From Patescibacteria group bacterium (lineage in GTDB: Bacteria; Patescibacteriota; Minisyncoccia; Phycocordibacterales; SBAW01), in assembly GCA_028864875.1 (NCBI GenBank), contig JAGWLV010000005.1, positions 1-32,704 on the forward strand: a DNA stretch of 32,704 bases, read 5' to 3'. Of this stretch, positions 29,171 through 32,704 are shown in pieces. Positions within the stretch are counted from its first letter, which is position 1. Each line of letters opens with the position of its first letter. A program made the position numbers and the translations under genes. The notes under the pieces were generated by a model. The model ran no database searches. It was not told the DNA's origin and worked only from the letters and a program-made list of their open reading frames with translations.

Positions 29171-29581
29171 TTACAGCGGGAGGTCGTAGGCGAGTGCACC
29201 CGCGCCTGAAATGAGGAGCGAGAGGCAGATGACGAACATGAGTGCGATAGTGCTCGCAGAGAGGGGAATGTAGGCCGCGCCGGCGCCGGGCCAGAAGCGG
29301 CGGTAGATGGCGTATTTTATTGCGACGAGCACTCCCACGAGCGCGGCAATCTGTGTGTGCCAGCCCACGGCAAACATCACCGCAAGCGCGCACTCAACAA
29401 GTGCGACGAACGCGGGCATCCACTGCTGCGCGCCTACGACGGGCAACACAATGCCGCCGGTGTATTTTTGGTGGCGCCACGTGTGCATCGCCAGATAGAA
29501 AAAAGTGGCTGCTACTGCAATACGCAGCAGTGTCGGAGCAAAGAATCCGTACGTCAGTAGGTTGGGGAAGGTGTTAAGCAT
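29171..29581 (-). CDS. DoxX-like membrane protein, 136 aa
   Basis: A four-helix membrane protein: segments near residues 12-32 (FFAPTLLRIAVAATFFYLAM), 46-70, 74-90 (IAALVGVLVAIKYAIY) and 103-130 (ASTIALMFVICLSLLISGAG). The helix pattern, the RIAVAATFFYLAMH start and the size fit the DoxX/DoxD-like group, a broad family of mostly unknown role, some linked to redox or quinone functions. It starts 2 nt after the small membrane gene upstream, so they form an operon. No cytoplasmic domain. The family call is from topology and pattern. Confidence 0.75.
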   Translation of the reverse strand: MLNTFPNLLTYGFFAPTLLRIAVAATFFYLAMHTWRHQKYTGGIVLPVVGAQQWMPAFVALVECALAVMFAVGWHTQIAALVGVLVAIKYAIYRRFWPGAGAAYIPLSASTIALMFVICLSLLISGAGALAYDLPL

Positions 29582-29583
29582 AG

Positions 29584-29796
29584 TTATTGATTAGAGTAAT
29601 CAGTGGTGGTGCCCAGCTGCGGACCGTACGCGCCGCCGGAGCCGACAGGCGGTGGCGGGGCGAGGAAGAGCCCGCGCAGGTCCGCCTTGCCGGGCCCGCC
29701 GGCATAGAGCCACAGCACCACAAGTGCCGCGAAGGCGCCAAGCACCCACAAAAAGTGGGTGAAGGGGTGTGTGCCTTCGTCTTTCTCGTCCGCCAT
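29584..29796 (-). CDS. Small single-pass membrane protein, 70 aa
   Basis: Unknown. A charged N-terminus (MADEKDEGTHPF) leads into one transmembrane helix (about residues 12-33, FLWVLGAFAALVVLWLYAGG), then a Pro/Gly-rich tail (APPPPVGSGGAYGPQLGTTT) that should be outside. TACAAT lies 8 nt before the start, suggesting a leaderless transcript for this gene and the DoxX-like gene that follows 2 nt later. No further function can be read. Confidence 0.7.
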   Translation of the reverse strand: MADEKDEGTHPFTHFLWVLGAFAALVVLWLYAGGPGKADLRGLFLAPPPPVGSGGAYGPQLGTTTDYSNQ

Positions 29797-29804
29797 TAGC
29801 TTTT

Positions 29805-29810
29805 ATTGTA
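29805..29810 (-). promoter_or_regulatory. -10 element for the 70-aa membrane protein operon
   Basis: TACAAT on the minus strand (29810 to 29805) ends 8 nt before the ATG at 29796. Confidence 0.55.
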
Positions 29811-29820
29811 GCCCACTATT

Positions 29821-31062
29821 TTATTTGGCTTGGGCGTAACCAAGCCGCGCGAGCTCTTCCTGCGCAACGCGCGCGTCGCTCCAGGGCTCTTTCTGGCCGC
29901 GAGGGCCCATGATGTAGGGGTCGGTACCCTTGCCTGTAATAAGTACGACGTCGCCCGCTTTGGCGAGGCGCAGCGCGTCGGCTATAGCGGTGCGCCGGTC
30001 GAGGACGATTTTGGGCGTGTGCTTTTTAAATCCCCGCTGCATTTCGGTGAGGATTTTCTTCGGGTCCTCGTCGTACGGGTCTTCGTTGGTGAGTATGGCA
30101 AGGTCGGCGTACTCGTCGGCGAGCGCGCCCATCAAAGGGCGCTTCCACTGGTCGCGCCCGCCGCCGGTGTTGCCCAAGACCGCGATGATGCGCGAGGGTG
30201 TGTACGTTTCGTAGAGCGCGCGCAGCGAGTCTGCGGTGTGCGCGTAGTCGACGACGACGGCGAAGGGCTGCCCGCACTCGATGCGCTCGGCGCGCCCCGC
30301 CACTGCGGGCGTGTGCTCGAGCGCTCTGCGCATGACTTCAAGAGGCACTCCCATCGCTTCGCACAGCGCGACGACGGCCAAGGAGTTGTAGAGGTTGAAC
30401 ATGCCCGGCAAGGGTACCGCAAAAAGTATGTCTCTCCACACAAAGCGTACGCCCGCATCGTCGGCGTTGTACGAGCGCGCCTGCGCGAGGGGAAAGGGGA
30501 CCTTCTGTTCGACGTCCGCCGCCAAAAAATCTTTGCCATGCTCGTCGTCGAGGTTGGCGGCCACGAAGCGCGGGCGCTTAGGCGAGCGCTCGAGCGCGCG
30601 CGCGAGGCTCAATTTTGCCTTGAGATAATTGTCGAATCCGCCGTGGCTCTCGATGTGCTCGGGCGCGATGTTGGTAAAGACGAGCGCATCGAGTGCTATC
30701 CCTTTGTGGCGGAACTGGCGCGCGCCCTCGCTCGTCATTTCGATGACCGCGTGCGTGCAGCCCTGGTCGACCGCGCCGCGCAAAAACTTTTGGAGGTGCC
30801 CGCGGCCGGGCATGGTCATTTTAAACAGGTTCGGTTCGGCCTTGTCGCCTATAACAAAGTGGATTGTTGAAGCAAGAGCAGTCTTGTGCCCGGCCGCGGT
30901 GAGCACGCGATAGGTGAGTTCCGACACGGTCGACTTGCCCTTGGTGCCGGTGACCCCGATGACAACGAGCTTGCGGGAGGGGAAGCCGTATCGAAGTGCC
31001 GCTTCCCACGCAAAAAGCCAGTGATAGAGCTGCATGAGAGGTTGGGGGATATACTGCTTCAT
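29821..31062 (-). CDS. MurE-like Mur ligase lacking the N-terminal domain, 413 aa
   Basis: Mur ligases add amino acids to UDP-MurNAc peptides. The start ATG 31062 overlaps the ruvA stop (ATGA); a TTG at 31074 is less likely. The protein goes almost directly into the ATP-binding domain: VVIGVTGTKGKST (residues 33-45). Then TMPGRGHLQKFLR, IEMTSEGARQFRHKGI, FTNIAPEHIESHGG, the carbamylated-lysine region DNYLKAKLSLA, and C-terminal AVVVDYAHTADSLRALYE (MurE-typical), AVLGNTGGGRDQWKRPLMG and GKGTDPY. The first domain (about 90 residues), which binds the UDP part, is missing. The DNPR-type motif that selects the third amino acid reads EDPY (Asp328-Pro329-Tyr330), so the added amino acid cannot be assumed to be diaminopimelate. 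Confidence 0.88.
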   Translation of the reverse strand: MKQYIPQPLMQLYHWLFAWEAALRYGFPSRKLVVIGVTGTKGKSTVSELTYRVLTAAGHKTALASTIHFVIGDKAEPNLFKMTMPGRGHLQKFLRGAVDQGCTHAVIEMTSEGARQFRHKGIALDALVFTNIAPEHIESHGGFDNYLKAKLSLARALERSPKRPRFVAANLDDEHGKDFLAADVEQKVPFPLAQARSYNADDAGVRFVWRDILFAVPLPGMFNLYNSLAVVALCEAMGVPLEVMRRALEHTPAVAGRAERIECGQPFAVVVDYAHTADSLRALYETYTPSRIIAVLGNTGGGRDQWKRPLMGALADEYADLAILTNEDPYDEDPKKILTEMQRGFKKHTPKIVLDRRTAIADALRLAKAGDVVLITGKGTDPYIMGPRGQKEPWSDARVAQEELARLGYAQAK

Positions 31063-31652
31063 TTCTTCCCGCAAGACTGTCTACCTAGCCGCTTGAGCGC
31101 GGCGCCGAGGCGCGCGCGCACGTCGCCGCGACCCTCCTCGCCGAGGCCCTTGAGCGCCTCGCGGCTCTCCTCGAGCCGGTAGCCGAGGCTCGTGAGCGCT
31201 TCTATCACTTCGGCGTCGGTGCCGGGGGCGCCCTTTTGCCCGGCCGCGCCTGCGGCAAACTTGTCGCGCAGTTCAACGACAATGCGCTCGGCCGTCTTTT
31301 TGCCCACGCCGTATATTTTGTGGAGTGCTTGCCCGTCGCCCAAACCTATCGCGCGCTCGAGCCCGCGTATGTCGGCGGTGTTCAAAATCGAGAGCGCGGT
31401 TTTGGGGCCCACGCCCGACACGCCGGTGAGCAGTTTAAAAAAGGCGAGCTCTTCTTCCGCCCCAAACCCGTAGAGGTCTATTGCATCGTCGCGCACGGCG
31501 GTGTGTATATAGAGCGCGGTCGTGGCGCCCGGCGCAAAGCGCTGTACCAAAGACAGCGGTACACGCACCGCGTACCCCACACCGCCCACGTCGATGAGCA
31601 CGGTACCCTCCACAGACACTCCCGCGAAGGTCCCCGTGAGCTTGCCTATCAT
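31059..31652 (-). CDS. ruvA: Holliday junction DNA-binding protein RuvA, 197 aa
   Basis: Tetrameric subunit that binds four-way junctions and loads RuvB. ATG 31652 gives the family N-terminus MIGKLTGTFAGVSVEGTVLI-DVGGVGYAV. Two helix-hairpin-helix motifs follow: FFKLLTGVSGVGPKTALSIL (about 70-90) and ALHKIYGVGKKTAERIVVEL (about 105-125). The C-terminal RuvB-contact domain (AEVIEALTSLGYRLEESREAL) is present. Residues upstream in the open frame are not RuvA-like. Unlike ruvB and ruvC it stands 8 kb away, joined to murE by an ATGA overlap. Confidence 0.96.
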   Translation of the reverse strand: MIGKLTGTFAGVSVEGTVLIDVGGVGYAVRVPLSLVQRFAPGATTALYIHTAVRDDAIDLYGFGAEEELAFFKLLTGVSGVGPKTALSILNTADIRGLERAIGLGDGQALHKIYGVGKKTAERIVVELRDKFAAGAAGQKGAPGTDAEVIEALTSLGYRLEESREALKGLGEEGRGDVRARLGAALKRLGRQSCGKK

Positions 31653-31660
31653 ATAGACAT

Positions 31661-31670
31661 AGCGTACACT
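31661..31670. promoter_or_regulatory. Overlapping divergent -10 elements for ruvA and rpsT
   Basis: Plus strand TACACT (31665-31670) ends 6 nt before the rpsT ATG at 31677. Minus strand TACGCT (31666 to 31661) ends 8 nt before the ruvA ATG at 31652. They overlap by two bases within a 24-bp gap between the start codons. The plus-strand element is the better of the two. Confidence 0.55.
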
Positions 31671-31676
31671 CTCGCC

Positions 31677-31919
31677 ATGGCAATTACCACTTCGGCCAAG
31701 AAAGCGCACCGCGCGAGCCTCCGCAAGCGCGCGCAAAATGACACGCGCCGCTCCGCCCTGCGCGGTGCCCTTAAAGCTGTACGCACTGCGGGCAAGGGGG
31801 ACAAAACGGCGCTCGCCGCGGCCTACAAGGCGATAGACAAGGCGCTCAAGCGCGGTCTCATTAAGAAAAACACCGCCGCGCGCCGCAAGGCCAAGGTTTC
31901 CAAACTTCTCAAGGCGTAA
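31677..31919 (+). CDS. rpsT: 30S ribosomal protein S20 (bS20), 80 aa
   Basis: Primary 16S rRNA-binding protein. ATG 31677 gives MAITTSAKKAHRASLRKRAQ-NDTRRSALRGALKAVRTA, then AAAYKAIDKALKRGLIKKNTAARRKAKVSK, the full S20 pattern (three basic helices, KxAxKRGxIHxNxAxRxKSRL-like end). Length is normal. The open frame extends far upstream, but the start is fixed by homology and by TACACT 6 nt upstream. Divergent from ruvA; followed by a long hairpin. Confidence 0.96.
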   Translation: MAITTSAKKAHRASLRKRAQNDTRRSALRGALKAVRTAGKGDKTALAAAYKAIDKALKRGLIKKNTAARRKAKVSKLLKA

Positions 31920-31933
31920 TTTCTTACACTGCA

Positions 31934-31967
31934 GAATTGTTCGGAGTTGTTTTTCTCCGAACAATTC
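31934..31967 (+). terminator. Hairpin after rpsT
   Basis: GAATTGTTCGGAG (31934-31946) pairs perfectly with CTCCGAACAATTC (31955-31967), 13 bp, loop TTGTTTTT. It starts 14 nt after the rpsT stop. There is no T-tract after the stem, but stem strength and place suggest a terminator. Confidence 0.7.
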
Positions 31968-32007
31968 GCTAATCTTCACCATGGAAGCATGAAGGCCGCA
32001 GCAACTT

Positions 32008-32013
32008 GGAGGT
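32008..32013 (+). promoter_or_regulatory. Shine-Dalgarno sequence of the gene at 32018
   Basis: GGAGGT, a perfect core match, ends 4 nt before the ATG at 32018 and sets the start. Confidence 0.7.
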
Positions 32014-32017
32014 CACT

Positions 32018-32704
32018 ATGGCCGCGACTCAGGGCAGTACTACACAACGGAGTGGTTTATATAACCGCTTCAATACCCCTCCGTCTACCGATGCCGCCCG
32101 CCAGCGCCTCGGTGAAGTAGAAAGTGTCGTCACACTTATCGAGCTTCAGCTTAAAACTGAAAAGCCTTATGAGTGGGCGAGCGAAGACGAGTTCAACTCA
32201 TGGCACAATGCCGCAGTCAAAGCCTGCGCAGGATTTCAGACAGAAAAAAATTTCATCGAGAAGTGGCTGTCGGCTCAGACTCAGCCACACATCGCAAAGA
32301 AAATATTTGCTGTCTCTGAAGCTCACCGCTTGTCCGCTCGGGAAATACTTCAGCAGGATATAGCGGATGCCGCCCACAGACTCGAAGAAAAGCTGGAACC
32401 TCTTGCCAGTATGTCCGCAGCAAGCTTGGGGGTAGTAGAAAAAGAACTGCGCGCGCGGGAATTGACCAAACTTCTAAAAGAAGTGGGTAGGGCTTTGGGA
32501 GAAGCAAACAATCGCGCCCAAACACTCTATGTGGGCAAAGCTTCTTTACCGGAGCTTCGCAAACCTCTGACTGTCCTACAGGGTAAAATCCGGGATGTGT
32601 TGTATCCCCAAGGTCAAGAAAAATTCGGAGACTTTTTGATGCGGCTAGTGGAAAGAGCTGTACAAAAAGGTTTTCAACTTACGCCGGAGGAATCAGCTCA
32701 AGTG
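32018..32704 (+). CDS. Unknown cytoplasmic helical protein, partial (229 codons, runs off the window)
   Basis: The frame from ATG 32018 stays open to the last base. The protein begins MAATQGSTTQRSGLYNRFNT and then is charged and largely helical, with probable coiled coil around residues 30-55 (ARQRLGEVESVVTLIELQLK) and 115-165 (AAHRLEEKLEPLASMSA, EKELRARELTKLLKEVGRAL). No signal peptide, membrane helix or known motif is seen. Base composition is nearer 50% GC than that of rpsT and ruvA. A strong Shine-Dalgarno precedes it. I do not recognise it; a structural or scaffold-like role is possible, but the missing C-terminus may hold the informative domain. Confidence 0.75.
   Translation, partial: MAATQGSTTQRSGLYNRFNTPPSTDAARQRLGEVESVVTLIELQLKTEKPYEWASEDEFNSWHNAAVKACAGFQTEKNFIEKWLSAQTQPHIAKKIFAVSEAHRLSAREILQQDIADAAHRLEEKLEPLASMSAASLGVVEKELRARELTKLLKEVGRALGEANNRAQTLYVGKASLPELRKPLTVLQGKIRDVLYPQGQEKFGDFLMRLVERAVQKGFQLTPEESAQV

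Noticed and set aside
1-32704. CRISPR array, insertion sequence, integrase or phage genes
   Set aside because: No regularly spaced repeats, transposase motifs or integrase motifs were seen.

Overview
The window looks like a chromosome segment of a Candidate Phyla Radiation (Patescibacteria) bacterium of the Parcubacteria type, with fairly high GC (about 55-60% in most genes by eye). The evidence is the reduced or shortened forms of universal proteins: DNA polymerase I without a recognisable 3'-5' exonuclease, an 86-residue RnpA, YebC with an internal deletion, MurE without its first domain, and a truncated HolA-like protein. A type IV secretion-like membrane gene cluster typical of this group and PilB point the same way. 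No relaxase, integrase, IS element or CRISPR array was seen. The assignment is inference from gene content, not from a marker-gene search.

Layout. 1-528: 3' end of rsmA, then a convergent small secreted protein. 549-12400: a long plus-strand cluster of secreted and membrane proteins around a type IV secretion-like core (VirB6/TrbL-like, PrgI-like, a VirB4 N-domain protein, VirB4 ATPase, VirB2-like pilin), with a propeller-like protein at the end. 12494-14094: minus-strand rpmH-rnpA-yidC-jag. 14095-16827: dnaA-dnaN with two clusters of DnaA-box-like sites, the likely replication origin region. 16853-19304: small membrane protein and a bifunctional penicillin-binding protein. 19341-20540: tyrS. 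20568-22778: minus-strand ruvB-yebC-ruvC and a small acidic protein. 22779-23389: an apparent structured RNA with its own promoter and terminator, followed by a small unknown gene. 23436-25676: pilB and tsaE, divergent. 25707-29065: Xre-type regulator, polA, and a HolA-like remnant. 29066-29138: tRNA-Lys. 29171-31652: small membrane proteins and ruvA-murE. 31677-31919: rpsT. 32018 to the end: an unknown gene running off the edge.

Two kinds of gene start stand out. At about a dozen operon-first genes (both strands, secretion and housekeeping alike) a -10 hexamer lies only 5-9 nt before the start codon, which predicts leaderless mRNAs. In contrast, the Xre regulator and two unrecognised genes (23081, 32018) have strong Shine-Dalgarno sequences and longer leaders. 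Genes inside operons are tightly coupled, often by ATGA overlaps.

Functionally the window joins the replication/translation-start region (dnaA, dnaN, rpmH, rnpA, yidC, jag, rpsT), recombination (ruvA, ruvB, ruvC, polA), wall synthesis (PBP1-type, murE-like) and surface or secretion machinery (type IV secretion-like cluster, pilB). The most unusual single element is the predicted multi-branched RNA at 22807-23017.
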